A DNA stretch of 64,000 bases, from contig NZ_JALNUP010000012.1 of NCBI RefSeq assembly GCF_026540855.1, forward strand, positions 1-64,000, read 5' to 3'. The DNA is from Sphingomonas sp. GC_Shp_5 (lineage in GTDB: Bacteria > Pseudomonadota > Alphaproteobacteria > Sphingomonadales > Sphingomonadaceae). Below the pieces are notes generated by a model, which was given only the letters and a program-made list of their open reading frames with translations, searched no databases and was not told the DNA's origin. The position numbers and the translations under genes are program-made. This document shows, piece after piece, positions 42,152-51,577 of the stretch; the stretch's first letter is position 1, and each line of letters starts with the position of its first letter.

Positions 42152-45136
42152 TTAGAAATTGACGGTCGCGCCCACGAAGATCGTGCGCCCGAGGGCATCG
42201 TACACGCCTGGATAGGTGTTGCCGTTGCTAAACGAGGAAAGGATGCCGGAGGCGATCGCGGGTGCATCCTTGTCGAGCAGGTTGTTGACGCCGGCGCGGA
42301 GCGACAGCCCCTTGCCGACCGCAACGGTGCCGGCGAGATCGAAGTAGTTGTAGACCGGGATGCGGCCGTTGACGACACTACCGGTACCGCTGAGGAACGA
42401 ATTGTCCGACAGCGACGACAGCTTGGTGCTGTCGATATAACGCCACGCCACCGACAGGGTCGCCCCCTCAGGCATGATCCAGGTCGCGCGCAACACGTGG
42501 CGCCACTTGGGGTTGGGCTGGCCGCAGGTGTAGCCATAATAGCCGTTGCAGTCATAGGTGCCGAGGTCGGGCAACGGCTCGGACACCTGGTTGAGCACGC
42601 GGGTGCCGACCAGGTTGAGGTTGATCTTGCCGAACCCGCCGAGGCCGAGCGTGTAGTCGGCGGTCACGTCAAGCCCGGAAGTCTTGAGCGAGCCCGTGTT
42701 GTAGGTCGTCGAGACGATGTAGCCGTTGGTGCCGAAGATCGCGCCCGAGCGCGGATCGCGCGTGAACAGCCCGCAATAATAAGGATCGCCCGAGGCCACG
42801 CACTGGCTGATCGCCAGCGACGGCGCGACCGAGCTGATATAGTCCTTGATCTTGATGTGATAGTAATCGAGCGACAGCGAGAAGTTACGCAGCGTGCGCG
42901 GCGTCAGCACCACACCCGCCGTATAAGTATCGGCCGTTTCCGGCTTCAGCGCCGCGTTGCCGCCGAACTGGCCCGAGCATTGGGTGGAGGGGCAGGCGAT
43001 GATGCTGCCATATTGCGCAGCGGTAACGCCGGTCAGCTGGCAGGCAGCGAGCGACGCCGTCGGCGAGGCGCCCGAGCAGGGATCCTGGGCGGCGACGTTG
43101 CCGATCGTCTGTGCGGCAAACAGCTCGTTGACATTGGGCGCGCGGATCGCGCGGTTGTAGCTCAGCCGAAGCCGCCCGTCCTGCGATGGCGCCCAGCTCA
43201 TCTCGCCCTTGTAGGTCCAGGCGGTGTACTTGGAGTTGATCCCGGTCGACTGTTGATCGTTATGATAGGACGAATAGCGCAGGCCGCCGTTGAGCGTCAG
43301 GGCGTGAACGAACGGTAGATCCTGCAGGATCGGCACCTCGATCTCGCCATAGCCTTCGTTGACGCTGATCCGCCCGTCCGACGCTGCCGATCCGTTCTGG
43401 AGTGCGATCGCGTCGACGGTGAAGTTGAGCGTCTCGCGACGATGCTCGAAGCCCAGCGCAATGTTGACGCCGCGGCTCGCCCACGGGCTGGTGATGCCGA
43501 AGGTGCCGAGATCGCCGCTGAGATTTGCCGAGACTACCTGGAGCGAGTTGCGCGAGGCAGTGTTGCTCTCGGAGAACAGATAAGCGGCCTGATCGGCGGT
43601 GATGCTGTTCGCCTGGAACACGTTGAGCGGCGTACAGGCAGGATCGCTGCCGTCGATTACCGAGCGGCAGGTCGGCACGCCATTGACGTTGACGACGTCC
43701 AGCGCGCGCTGCGCCTTAACGTTGTCGACGTTGTTCATGTACGTCTCGTTATATTTCACGAGCGAATACAGGTAGCTGACGTCGTAGTTGAAGCCGTGGC
43801 CGATGTCGCCGCGGATGCCGGCCTGATAGCGATAGTCCTGGTGGCGCAGGTCGTCGCGACGCGACTGGCCGTTGCCAAGGCGGTATCCGATCAGCGTGTC
43901 CTGGGTTGCCGCCGTGCCCGCATTGGCACCGCAGAGCGCAGCCTGCTGGGCGGCGCTCATCAAGGGGTTGTTGCACGGCACGGTGAACGCGGTGCCGAAG
44001 AACAGCGCCGATGGCGCCACCTGCGAGAAGGTGTGATCCTTCATGTACATGAAGCTGCCGTAGACCTCGGCGGCCGGCACGATCTGGAACTTGGCAAAGG
44101 CGCCGCCGGTGTAGCGCTCGTCGGAGCGCTGGAAATAGTTGGTTGGCGAATAGTTATAGGCAAAGCTGTTGTCGTACGGCACCCAGGTCTTGCTGCCATC
44201 CTTGCTGTTGGCGAGCGTCTTGCCCTGGTTGGGACCGCCGAGCGGGGTGAAGGCGCCATAGGTGCCGTTGCTTGAGCCGCCGCAGGTCAGGCCGGTGCCG
44301 GCGGTGGTGTCGGAATCCACCTGGTTGAGCGCGCAGGCGGAAACGTCGCGAGTCGACTCAAGCACCGGATCGGCGTGGCGGTAGCCACCATAGACAGTGA
44401 TATTGCCGCGACCATCGGCGAAATTCTTGCCGTAGGCGGCGTTGACGTCCTGCTTGCCACCATTGGCGACGTGGCGCGGCGCGTTGGCGTAGCCGGCGTC
44501 GTCAACCAGCCCACGCAGATAGTTGTCGTTGTTGACGTGCTGGGTCAGTCCGCCCTGCACGTCGATGCGCAACCCGTCGAGATGGTCCTTCAACACGAAG
44601 TTGACGACGCCGGACATGGCATCCGACCCGTACACCGCCGAGGCACCGCCGGTGACCACGTCGACCCGGTCGATCAGCGTGGACGGCACGAAGTTGAGAT
44701 CGATTGCCTGCGACGGCATCAGTCGCTGGCCGTTAAGCAGCGTCAGCACCCGGTTCGAGCCGAGATTGCGCAGGTTGATGTTGGCGGTGCCGTCAGAACC
44801 GTTCGAGGCATTCTCGTTGGCATCCGCGGTAAATTGCGGGAGTCGGTTGAGCACGTTCTCCACCTGGACGGCGCCGGTATATTTAATTTCCTGGTTGCTC
44901 ACCGTCGTGATGGGGCTGTTGCTCTCCAGACCCGGGCGACGGATGCGCGTGCCGGTCACCACGATGGTATCGTCGTCGGCCGTCGTGGTCGCACTAGCCG
45001 CATCGGGCGTGACGACCGCGTCGGTCGGGGCCTCGGGCCCTGGCACGACCTGCGCATAGGCGCTGGTCGAGAGCAGCATGGCGATGAATGCCCCTGCGCA
45101 GGCGCGCTGACGATTGGTGCCGACGAACGATGTCAT
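42152..45136 (-). CDS. TonB-dependent outer-membrane receptor (SusC-like carbohydrate/oligopeptide type)
   Basis: 994 residues from ATG 45136; the frame is open 17 codons upstream without family character. Signal peptide (GAFIAMLLSTSAYA), TonB-box region DDDTIVVTGTRIRRPG, plug domain with PITTVSNQEIKYTGA, NINLRNLGSNRVLTLLNGQR and VVTGGASAVYGSDAMSGVVNFVLK, then a long 22-strand barrel ending in Phe (VGATVNF). Large receptors of this sort in sphingomonads import oligosaccharides or glycopeptides. Heads the leftward cluster with GH2, S9 and GH127, so those enzymes probably act on its cargo. Confidence 0.93.
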   Translation of the reverse strand: MTSFVGTNRQRACAGAFIAMLLSTSAYAQVVPGPEAPTDAVVTPDAASATTTADDDTIVVTGTRIRRPGLESNSPITTVSNQEIKYTGAVQVENVLNRLPQFTADANENASNGSDGTANINLRNLGSNRVLTLLNGQRLMPSQAIDLNFVPSTLIDRVDVVTGGASAVYGSDAMSGVVNFVLKDHLDGLRIDVQGGLTQHVNNDNYLRGLVDDAGYANAPRHVANGGKQDVNAAYGKNFADGRGNITVYGGYRHADPVLESTRDVSACALNQVDSDTTAGTGLTCGGSSNGTYGAFTPLGGPNQGKTLANSKDGSKTWVPYDNSFAYNYSPTNYFQRSDERYTGGAFAKFQIVPAAEVYGSFMYMKDHTFSQVAPSALFFGTAFTVPCNNPLMSAAQQAALCGANAGTAATQDTLIGYRLGNGQSRRDDLRHQDYRYQAGIRGDIGHGFNYDVSYLYSLVKYNETYMNNVDNVKAQRALDVVNVNGVPTCRSVIDGSDPACTPLNVFQANSITADQAAYLFSESNTASRNSLQVVSANLSGDLGTFGITSPWASRGVNIALGFEHRRETLNFTVDAIALQNGSAASDGRISVNEGYGEIEVPILQDLPFVHALTLNGGLRYSSYHNDQQSTGINSKYTAWTYKGEMSWAPSQDGRLRLSYNRAIRAPNVNELFAAQTIGNVAAQDPCSGASPTASLAACQLTGVTAAQYGSIIACPSTQCSGQFGGNAALKPETADTYTAGVVLTPRTLRNFSLSLDYYHIKIKDYISSVAPSLAISQCVASGDPYYCGLFTRDPRSGAIFGTNGYIVSTTYNTGSLKTSGLDVTADYTLGLGGFGKINLNLVGTRVLNQVSEPLPDLGTYDCNGYYGYTCGQPNPKWRHVLRATWIMPEGATLSVAWRYIDSTKLSSLSDNSFLSGTGSVVNGRIPVYNYFDLAGTVAVGKGLSLRAGVNNLLDKDAPAIASGILSSFSNGNTYPGVYDALGRTIFVGATVNF

Positions 45137-45201
45137 GAGGTGGCCGCTTCCCTTTTTATCTCTGCCGCCAATCCACCATGTCGTCACATCATAGTCAAAT
45201 A

Positions 45202-45216
45202 CATTATACGATATCC
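45202..45216. promoter_or_regulatory. Candidate operator upstream of the TonB receptor, shared with GH127
   Basis: TATACGATATCC at 45205-45216 is the exact reverse complement of 37201-37212. The three further bases CAT differ from the GH127 site, so the GTATAC core is imperfect here (GTATAA on the minus strand). It lies about 70 bases upstream of the receptor start in an AT-rich stretch. Confidence 0.45.
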
Positions 45217-45261
45217 GCTTCTAACGTATTGTTGCGTGGTTTTGAGGTCACACAAACGTAA

Positions 45262-45296
45262 ATGGCCGGGATGGAGGGATGCTCCATCCCGGCCAT
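45262..45296 (-). terminator. Rho-independent-type terminator after the L,D-transpeptidase gene
   Basis: Perfect 15-bp stem ATGGCCGGGATGGAG (45262-45276) / CTCCATCCCGGCCAT (45282-45296) with a five-base loop, 22 bases past the transpeptidase stop. On the minus strand it is followed by TTTACGTTTG, a weak T-rich tail. Confidence 0.75.
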
Positions 45297-45317
45297 GCAT
45301 GCGGAAGCGTCCAGCCG

Positions 45318-46868
45318 TTACGGCCCGACGTCGCCTGTCTCGGCATGGAAGTGCTTGCCGGGCGCGACGCCGAAGCCGATCTTCTGCGACACCGCATCGT
45401 TCCAGCCATAGGGATCGGTGCGCACCGCCACGCCGCCCTGCCCGTCCGGCACCACCGTGTCGTAGAGCAGCCGCACCGGGATCTGCTGCGGCAGCTTGAC
45501 GAAGGTCTCCCTGCCGGTGGCCCGCGCCTTGTTCCATTCGTCGGTGACGCCCTCCGCCGCGGCGACGATCCCGGCGAAGCCGAGCGCGTCGAACACGCGG
45601 ATGCAGCCATGGCTCAGCTGCCGCTGATTCTTGTCGAACAGCGTCTTGGCCGGCGTGTCGTGGAGATAGATCGCATGATCGTTCTGCATGTCGAACTTGA
45701 CCAGGCCGAGCGAGTTCTGCGGGCCCGGCTGCTGGACGATCCAGCCATCCTTCCACGCCATGTTGTGCTGGTGCAGATAGGCCGCGCTCTTGCCCTTGAG
45801 ATCCTTCTCCTGGATCGACCGCGGGATCGTCCAAGTCGGGTTGGCGACCAGGCGGAAGATCGGCGAGCCGAGCTGCGGCGTCGGCGTCTCGGGATCGCCG
45901 ACCACCACCTTGCGGCTGTCGACGACCTTGCCGTCGCGCCAGTAGTTGAGCCGCGCGGTAGCGAGGTTGACGTCGATCCGCGTTGCCGGTGGCGCCCGGT
46001 CGAGCCAGCGCTGGCGCTCCAGCGCCACCGCCGTTGCGCGCGCGAGATCGGCGGGCGACTGGTTGAGCAGCTCGAGCGTGTCAGCGCCGATCTTGCCGTC
46101 GGGCTCGATCCCATAGTCGGCCTGCAATCGCTTCACCCCGGCCGCGATAGCCGGCGTGTAGACCGGCGACGGCGGGGTCGAGCCAGCGGCACGCGGCGCG
46201 GCCTCGGCGGGAAGATACTCATTGTCGACCAGCCGCGCGGCGATGATCGGCACGCGGGGGTTGCTGTCGCCGATCTCGATCGGCTTTTCCACCGGCGGGA
46301 TCGCGCCCGGCGTGCCGGTGCCGGCATCCTTGCGGTAGCCGAGATAGGCCTTGGAGAGTTGCTTGTAGGTGTCGCTCTGCGGCGCCAGCGAGCCGAGCCA
46401 ATCGGCAAGCTTGCCTGCCTTCAGCGCCCCGAGCAGCCCGGCGCGCACGTCCGTCGTCGGCCGCGGCAGGGTATAGATCTTGTAGAGCTGGGTCGGATCG
46501 GTGACGCCATGCGCGAGCGCGCCGGCATAAAGCAGTGCCGCGCGGGTCAGCCCCGCCTCGCGTGCCGCGGGGCTCGAGTCCTTGGCGGGCAACGGCACCT
46601 GCCACTGGTCGAGGCCGTGCGCAGCGCGGTGATCGATCGCGTCCACCAGCGCCTTCGCCGAGCCGTCGGTCCAGGCCGCCTGCCAGTTGTTTGCTGCGTA
46701 AAAGGCCTTGCCATCGGCATCGCTCGCTGCAGCCTGCAGATCGGCCTGAGCGATGCTCGGCGGCGTTCCGGTGGTGGTGGCGGTGGAATTGCTGGTCGTG
46801 GTCGAAACCTGGCAGCCGGCTAGCGCAATTGAAGCCAGCAGCGCCGTGGTGATATGACTGGTACGCAC
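45318..46868 (-). CDS. L,D-transpeptidase lipoprotein (YcbB/LdtD type)
   Basis: 516 residues. Lipoprotein signal with lipobox LAGC near residue 19. Helical insertion domain, a peptidoglycan-binding-like segment (GVKRLQADYGIEPDGKIGADTLELLN), then the YkuD catalytic domain with nucleophile Cys422 in SHGCIRVFD and His420. These periplasmic enzymes form 3-3 meso-DAP cross-links or attach proteins to peptidoglycan, independently of beta-lactam-sensitive PBPs. Monocistronic, closed by a strong hairpin. Confidence 0.92.
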   Translation of the reverse strand: MRTSHITTALLASIALAGCQVSTTTSNSTATTTGTPPSIAQADLQAAASDADGKAFYAANNWQAAWTDGSAKALVDAIDHRAAHGLDQWQVPLPAKDSSPAAREAGLTRAALLYAGALAHGVTDPTQLYKIYTLPRPTTDVRAGLLGALKAGKLADWLGSLAPQSDTYKQLSKAYLGYRKDAGTGTPGAIPPVEKPIEIGDSNPRVPIIAARLVDNEYLPAEAAPRAAGSTPPSPVYTPAIAAGVKRLQADYGIEPDGKIGADTLELLNQSPADLARATAVALERQRWLDRAPPATRIDVNLATARLNYWRDGKVVDSRKVVVGDPETPTPQLGSPIFRLVANPTWTIPRSIQEKDLKGKSAAYLHQHNMAWKDGWIVQQPGPQNSLGLVKFDMQNDHAIYLHDTPAKTLFDKNQRQLSHGCIRVFDALGFAGIVAAAEGVTDEWNKARATGRETFVKLPQQIPVRLLYDTVVPDGQGGVAVRTDPYGWNDAVSQKIGFGVAPGKHFHAETGDVGP

Positions 46869-47053
46869 CCGAATCCCCTTGATGATCTGGACGGGGAACG
46901 AGGCGCACGGCGGATCGATCCGTTTGCGTATCGAACACCGGCCGAGATTTGCGCGGATGGTGCAAGCGCATCGGGTTTTGGTTGCGCAAACGGCTTACCA
47001 AGCGCGCGCAAAGTGCCTAGTCACCCGCCGGTTCCGTCTGGAGAGATGATGCC

Positions 47054-48166
47054 ATGAAGACCCGCGCCGCCGTCGCCTTTGAAGCCAAGCAACCGCTCGA
47101 GATCGTCGAGCTCGATCTTGAAGGCCCCAAGGCCGGCGAGGTGCTGGTGGAGATCATGGCGACCGGCATCTGCCACACCGATGCCTATACGCTCGACGGG
47201 CTCGACAGCGAGGGCCTGTTCCCGAGCGTGCTCGGCCATGAAGGCGCGGGCATCGTCCGCGAGGTCGGCGCCGGCGTCACCTCCGTGGCGCCGGGCGATC
47301 ACGTCATCCCGCTCTACACCCCCGAATGCCGCCAGTGTAAGTCGTGCCTCAGCGGCAAGACCAATCTCTGCACTGCGATCCGCGCCACCCAAGGCAAGGG
47401 GCTGATGCCCGACGGCACCACCCGCTTCAGCTACAAGAGCCAGCCGATCTTCCATTACATGGGCTGCTCGACCTTCTCGAACTTCACCGTGCTGCCCGAG
47501 ATCGCGGTCGCTAAGATCCGCGCCGACGCGCCGTTCAAGACCAGCTGCTACATCGGCTGCGGGGTCACCACCGGGGTCGGCGCGGTGGTCAACACCGCCA
47601 AGGTCCAGGTCGGCGACAACGTCGTCGTGTTCGGCCTCGGCGGAATCGGCCTCAACGTGCTCCAGGGCGCCAAGATGGCGGGCGCGAACAGGATCATGGG
47701 CGTCGACATCAACCCCGATCGCGAGGAATGGGGCCGCCGGTTCGGCATGACCGACTTCATCAATCCGAAGGGCCAGTCGCGCGAGGAGACGATCGCGGCG
47801 ATCCTCGCGCTCACCGACGGCGGCGCCGACTTCACCTTCGACTGCACCGGCAATACCGAGGTGATGCGCACCGCGCTCGAGGCGTGCCACCGCGGCTGGG
47901 GCACCAGCATCATCATCGGCGTCGCCGAGGCCGGTAAGGAGATCAGCACCCGGCCGTTCCAGCTCGTCACCGGGCGCAACTGGCGCGGCACCGCGTTCGG
48001 CGGTGCCAAGGGCCGCACCGATGTGCCCAAGATCGTCGACTGGTACATGAACGGCAAGATCGAGATCGACCCGATGATCACCCACGTCCTCACCCTCGAC
48101 GAGATCAACAAGGGCTTCGACCTGATGCACGCCGGCGAAAGCATCCGCAGCGTGGTGCTGTTCTGA
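47054..48166 (+). CDS. frmA: S-(hydroxymethyl)glutathione dehydrogenase (class III alcohol dehydrogenase)
   Basis: 370 residues; GGAGAG lies eight bases before ATG 47054. Zinc-containing MDR: catalytic zinc ligands Cys40 and His62-Glu63 (GHEGAG) and the Cys in [10 protein letters not shown]; structural zinc cysteines 92, 95, 98 and 106; NAD site [14 protein letters not shown]. Oxidises the formaldehyde-glutathione adduct to S-formylglutathione and also reduces S-nitrosoglutathione. Starts a rightward unit with a VOC protein and fghA; fhs follows after a small antisense gene. Confidence 0.96.
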   Translation: MKTRAAVAFEAKQPLEIVELDLEGPKAGEVLVEIMATGICHTDAYTLDGLDSEGLFPSVLGHEGAGIVREVGAGVTSVAPGDHVIPLYTPECRQCKSCLSGKTNLCTAIRATQGKGLMPDGTTRFSYKSQPIFHYMGCSTFSNFTVLPEIAVAKIRADAPFKTSCYIGCGVTTGVGAVVNTAKVQVGDNVVVFGLGGIGLNVLQGAKMAGANRIMGVDINPDREEWGRRFGMTDFINPKGQSREETIAAILALTDGGADFTFDCTGNTEVMRTALEACHRGWGTSIIIGVAEAGKEISTRPFQLVTGRNWRGTAFGGAKGRTDVPKIVDWYMNGKIEIDPMITHVLTLDEINKGFDLMHAGESIRSVVLF

Positions 48167-48230
48167 TCGAGCGGGCGGGCGTGCGGGCGCCTGTCCGCAA
48201 CCGCTAGTCACCAATCACGAAAGGAACCCG

Positions 48231-48620
48231 ATGTTCAGCCACATGATGCTCGGCAGCGACGATCTCGAGCGCTCGCGCCGCTTCTACGACGCGCTGTTCG
48301 CCGCGATCGGCGGGCCGGCCGGGCAGATCGATCGCTATGGCCGGCTGTTCTACGCGCATAACGGCGGCCGACTGCTAATCACCCGCCCGATCGACGGCGC
48401 GCCTGCGACGGCGGGCAACGGCAGCACCACCGGCTTCGTGATGGCCAGCCCCGAACAGGCCGATGCATGGCATCAGGCCGGCGCTGCCAACGGCGGCACG
48501 CCGGTGGAAGACGATCCCGGCATCCGTCAGGGGCCCGTCGGGCCGCTCTACCTGGCCTATCTGCGCGATCCCGACGGCAACAAGCTGTGCGCGCTCCACC
48601 GGCTGCCGGTGCCGGCATGA
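48231..48620 (+). CDS. VOC-family glyoxalase-like protein
   Basis: 129 residues. MFSHMMLGSDDLERSRRFYD and YLAYLRDPDGNKLCALHR are the two halves of a VOC fold (beta-alpha-beta-beta-beta). Sits between frmA and fghA, and its stop overlaps the fghA start (ATGA). The same gene is often placed there in alphaproteobacteria, but no function is established; glutathione adducts are the obvious ligand guess. Confidence 0.85.
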   Translation: MFSHMMLGSDDLERSRRFYDALFAAIGGPAGQIDRYGRLFYAHNGGRLLITRPIDGAPATAGNGSTTGFVMASPEQADAWHQAGAANGGTPVEDDPGIRQGPVGPLYLAYLRDPDGNKLCALHRLPVPA

Positions 48621-49477
48621 CGGTCGAGACGCTGTCGACCAACCGGGCGTTCGGCGGCACCCAGGGCGTGTACCGGCATCAGTCGAGCGCCACCGGCACG
48701 CCGATGACCTTCTCCGTCTATGTGCCGCCACATGAGGAAGGCACCACGCTGCCGGTGGTGTGGTATCTGTCCGGCCTCACCTGCACCCACGCTAACGTCA
48801 CCGACAAGGGCGACTATCGCCGCGCCTGCGCCGAACTCGGCCTGATCTTCGTCGCGCCGGACACCAGCCCGCGCGGCGAGGGCGTGCCCGACGATCCCGC
48901 CCGCGCCTATGACTTCGGGCTCGGCGCCGGCTTCTACGTCGACGCCACCCAGTCGCCGTTCGCCGCCAACTACCGGATGTGGCGCTACGTCACCGACGAG
49001 TTGCCGGCGCTGATTGCCGCCGAATTTCCCGCCGCCGACATGGTCCGTCAATCGATCATGGGCCATTCGATGGGCGGCCATGGCGCGCTCACCATCGGCC
49101 TCACCTATCCCGATCGCTACCGCGCCGTCTCCGCCTTCGCGCCGATCGTCGCACCGTCGCAGGTACCCTGGGGCGAAAAGGCGCTCGGCGGCTATCTTGG
49201 GCCTGACCGTGCCGCGTGGCGCGCCCATAACGCGGTGGCGCTGATCGAGGATGGCGCACGCGTGCCGGCGCTGCTCGTCGACCAGGGCGACGCCGACCAG
49301 TTCCTTGCCGAGCAGCTCAGACCCGAGCTGCTCGCCGCCGCCTGTGCCGAGGCCGGGATCGATCTGACGCTGCGCATGCAGCCCGGCTACGACCACAGCT
49401 ATTATTTCGTCGCCACGTTCATGGCCGATCACCTCGGTTGGCACGCCGAGCGCCTCGGCCGAGGCGCCGCGTCCTAG
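48617..49477 (+). CDS. fghA: S-formylglutathione hydrolase
   Basis: 286 residues from ATG 48617. Esterase-D family with full catalytic triad: Ser151 in GHSMGGHG, Asp226 in DQGDADQF and His259 in GYDHSYYF; also the signature YLSGLTCTHANVTDKG near residue 50 and the FYVDATQSP loop. Hydrolyses S-formylglutathione to formate and glutathione, completing formaldehyde oxidation begun by frmA. Its TAG stop overlaps, on the other strand, the stop of the next small gene. Confidence 0.96.
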   Translation: MTVETLSTNRAFGGTQGVYRHQSSATGTPMTFSVYVPPHEEGTTLPVVWYLSGLTCTHANVTDKGDYRRACAELGLIFVAPDTSPRGEGVPDDPARAYDFGLGAGFYVDATQSPFAANYRMWRYVTDELPALIAAEFPAADMVRQSIMGHSMGGHGALTIGLTYPDRYRAVSAFAPIVAPSQVPWGEKALGGYLGPDRAAWRAHNAVALIEDGARVPALLVDQGDADQFLAEQLRPELLAAACAEAGIDLTLRMQPGYDHSYYFVATFMADHLGWHAERLGRGAAS

Positions 49478-49698
49478 TCGATCAGCGGGTGGCGGGCGCG
49501 CAGGTCGTCGGCGACCCGCTCGACCTCGGCGATCTCATCATAGCTGCCCGACGGCGACACCGACCAGTTGCAATGCGCGTGGGTGGCACGATCGTAGACC
49601 CGCACCTCGCCGAGCACGATCCGCCAGCGCCGGCGGTTGCCGCCGGCCTCCTTCACCAGGGTGGCGAGGAACAGGTCGCGAAGATCGGCAGCAGTCAT
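49474..49698 (-). CDS. Small conserved-looking hypothetical protein
   Basis: 74 residues from ATG 49698 (ATG 49716 would add six). Begins MTAADLRDLFLATLVKEAGG, followed by a basic RRRWRIVLGEVRVYDRATHAHCNW stretch and an acidic C-terminal helix. Looks like a folded cytosolic domain, possibly helix plus beta sheet; no family recognised. Antisense to nothing coding except a 3-4-base overlap with the fghA stop. It separates fghA from fhs. Confidence 0.65.
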   Translation of the reverse strand: MTAADLRDLFLATLVKEAGGNRRRWRIVLGEVRVYDRATHAHCNWSVSPSGSYDEIAEVERVADDLRARHPLID

Positions 49699-49745
49699 CG
49701 CCGGCGCGCCTAGCATCGCCGTCGCTCCCCCGCTAGGCGGCGATC

Positions 49746-51413
49746 ATGCAGACCGACATCGCCATTTCCCGCGCCGCCACCCTCCGCCCGATCGGTGAGA
49801 TCGCCGCCGCGCTCGCAATTCCCCCCGCCGCGGTGGAGCCATACGGCCACCACAAGGCCAAGCTCGACGTCACCCAGCTCGATCTCGCCGCGAGCCCGCG
49901 CGGCAAGCTGATCTTGGTCACCGCGATTAACCCGACGCCCGCCGGCGAGGGCAAGACCACCACCTCGGTCGGCCTCGCAGATGCGCTCAACCGCACGGGC
50001 CGCAAGACCGTGCTCGCGTTGCGCGAGCCGTCGCTCGGCCCGTGCTTCGGCACCAAGGGCGGCGCCACCGGCGGCGGCCATGCCCAGGTGGTGCCGATGG
50101 AGGACATCAACCTCCACTTCACCGGCGATTTCCACGCCATCACCGCGGCGCACAACCTGCTCGCGGCGATGATCGACAACCATGTCTATTGGGGCAATGC
50201 GCTCGACATCGACGTGCGCCGGATCAGCTGGCGCCGCGTGCTCGACATGAACGATCGCGCGCTGCGCGATGTCGTCCAGTCGCTCGGCGGCGCCGCCAAC
50301 GGATTCCCACGCGAATCGGGCTTCGACATCACCGTCGCGTCCGAAGTGATGGCGATCCTCTGCCTCGCCGAGGATCTCGAGGATCTCGAACGCCGCCTCG
50401 GTCGCATCGTCGTCGCCACCACCCGCGACAAGCGCCCGGTGACGGCACGCGACCTAAAGGCCGATGGCGCGATGGCGGTGCTGCTCGCCCAGGCGATCAA
50501 GCCCAATCTCGTGCAGACGCTCGAGGGCAATCCTGCGCTGATCCACGGCGGCCCGTTCGCCAACATCGCCCATGGCTGCAATTCGGTGATCGCCACCAAG
50601 ACCGCGCTGGCGCTCGGCGACTATGTCGTCACCGAGGCAGGGTTCGGTGCAGACCTCGGCGCCGAAAAGTTCTTCGATATCAAATGCCGCCAGGCCGGCC
50701 TCGCCCCGGCCGCCGTGGTGATCGTCGCCACCGTCCGCGCGCTCAAGATGAACGGCGGCGTCCCCAAGACCGATCTCGGCCGCGAAGACGTCGAAGCGGT
50801 GCGCCGCGGCGCGGTCAACCTCGTCCGCCATATCGAGAACGTCCGCCAGTTCGGCGTCCCCGCGGTGGTCGCGATCAACCATTTCGATGCCGACAGCGCC
50901 GCCGAGACGAGCCTGGTCCAGGAGATCGTCGCCGCGCATGGCACCCGCGCGATCCTCTGCCGCCATTGGGCCGAGGGCGGGGCCGGCGCGGTCGAGCTCG
51001 CCGAGGCGGTTGCTGCGCTCACCGCCGCCGATGCCGCGCAGTTTTCGCCGATCTACGACGATGCGCTGCCGCTGTTCGACAAGATCAACACCGTCGCCAC
51101 CCGCATCTACCGCGCCGAGGAAGCGATCGCCGCGCCGTCGATCCGCGCGCAGCTCACTGCCTGGGAGCAGGCAGGCTATGGCCACCTCTCGGTGTGCATG
51201 GCCAAGACCCAGTACAGCTTCTCGACCGACCCGGCCTTGCTCGGCGCGCCGACGGGCCATGTCGTCCCGGTCCGCGAGGTACGGCTAGCGGCCGGCGCTG
51301 GGTTCATCGTCGCGATCTGCGGCGAGCTGATGACCATGCCCGGCCTGCCGCGCGTGCCTGCCGCGGAGGCGATCCGGATCGATGCAGACGGGCTGATCCA
51401 GGGACTGTTCTAG
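49746..51413 (+). CDS. fhs: Formate-tetrahydrofolate ligase
   Basis: 555 residues. P-loop [20 protein letters not shown] at residues 62-81, [20 protein letters not shown], and [17 protein letters not shown] are hallmark fhs segments; [20 protein letters not shown] near residue 300. Activates formate to 10-formyltetrahydrofolate using ATP. Downstream of frmA/fghA it completes the route from formaldehyde to one-carbon metabolism. Length is as usual. A REP-like hairpin pair follows. Confidence 0.97.
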   Translation: MQTDIAISRAATLRPIGEIAAALAIPPAAVEPYGHHKAKLDVTQLDLAASPRGKLILVTAINPTPAGEGKTTTSVGLADALNRTGRKTVLALREPSLGPCFGTKGGATGGGHAQVVPMEDINLHFTGDFHAITAAHNLLAAMIDNHVYWGNALDIDVRRISWRRVLDMNDRALRDVVQSLGGAANGFPRESGFDITVASEVMAILCLAEDLEDLERRLGRIVVATTRDKRPVTARDLKADGAMAVLLAQAIKPNLVQTLEGNPALIHGGPFANIAHGCNSVIATKTALALGDYVVTEAGFGADLGAEKFFDIKCRQAGLAPAAVVIVATVRALKMNGGVPKTDLGREDVEAVRRGAVNLVRHIENVRQFGVPAVVAINHFDADSAAETSLVQEIVAAHGTRAILCRHWAEGGAGAVELAEAVAALTAADAAQFSPIYDDALPLFDKINTVATRIYRAEEAIAAPSIRAQLTAWEQAGYGHLSVCMAKTQYSFSTDPALLGAPTGHVVPVREVRLAAGAGFIVAICGELMTMPGLPRVPAAEAIRIDADGLIQGLF

Positions 51414-51433
51414 GGCGCCTCCGCCTTGCGCCC

Positions 51434-51514
51434 GTCATCCCAGCGAAAGCTGGGATCTTTTACGGCAAGGGGAGGACAGCCGCCGCAGAAGACCCCAGCT
51501 TTCGCTGGGGTGAC
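51434..51514. repeat. Inverted pair of REP-like palindromes between fhs and tamB
   Basis: GTCATCCCAGC-GAAA-GCTGGGATCTTTT at 51434-51461 and, in opposite orientation, GACCCCAGC-TTTC-GCTGGGGTGAC at 51491-51514. The first ends in a T-run and could terminate fhs; the second faces the leftward tamB unit's end. Confidence 0.75.
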
Positions 51515-51577
51515 GGCTCTCTTCTGAAGCGGCCGGATCGCGGCAGCGACGTGGGAGGCAATTGGCTTCGCGCGCCC

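Noticed and set aside
39427..42162. 911-codon frame antisense to the GH2 gene
   Set aside because: Shadow of the GH2 coding strand; composition His/Arg/Gly-rich without a recognisable domain.
22601..51514. CRISPR array from the repeated CCCAGCGAAAGCTGGG sequences
   Set aside because: Copies are palindromic, single or paired, tens of kb apart and without regular spacers.
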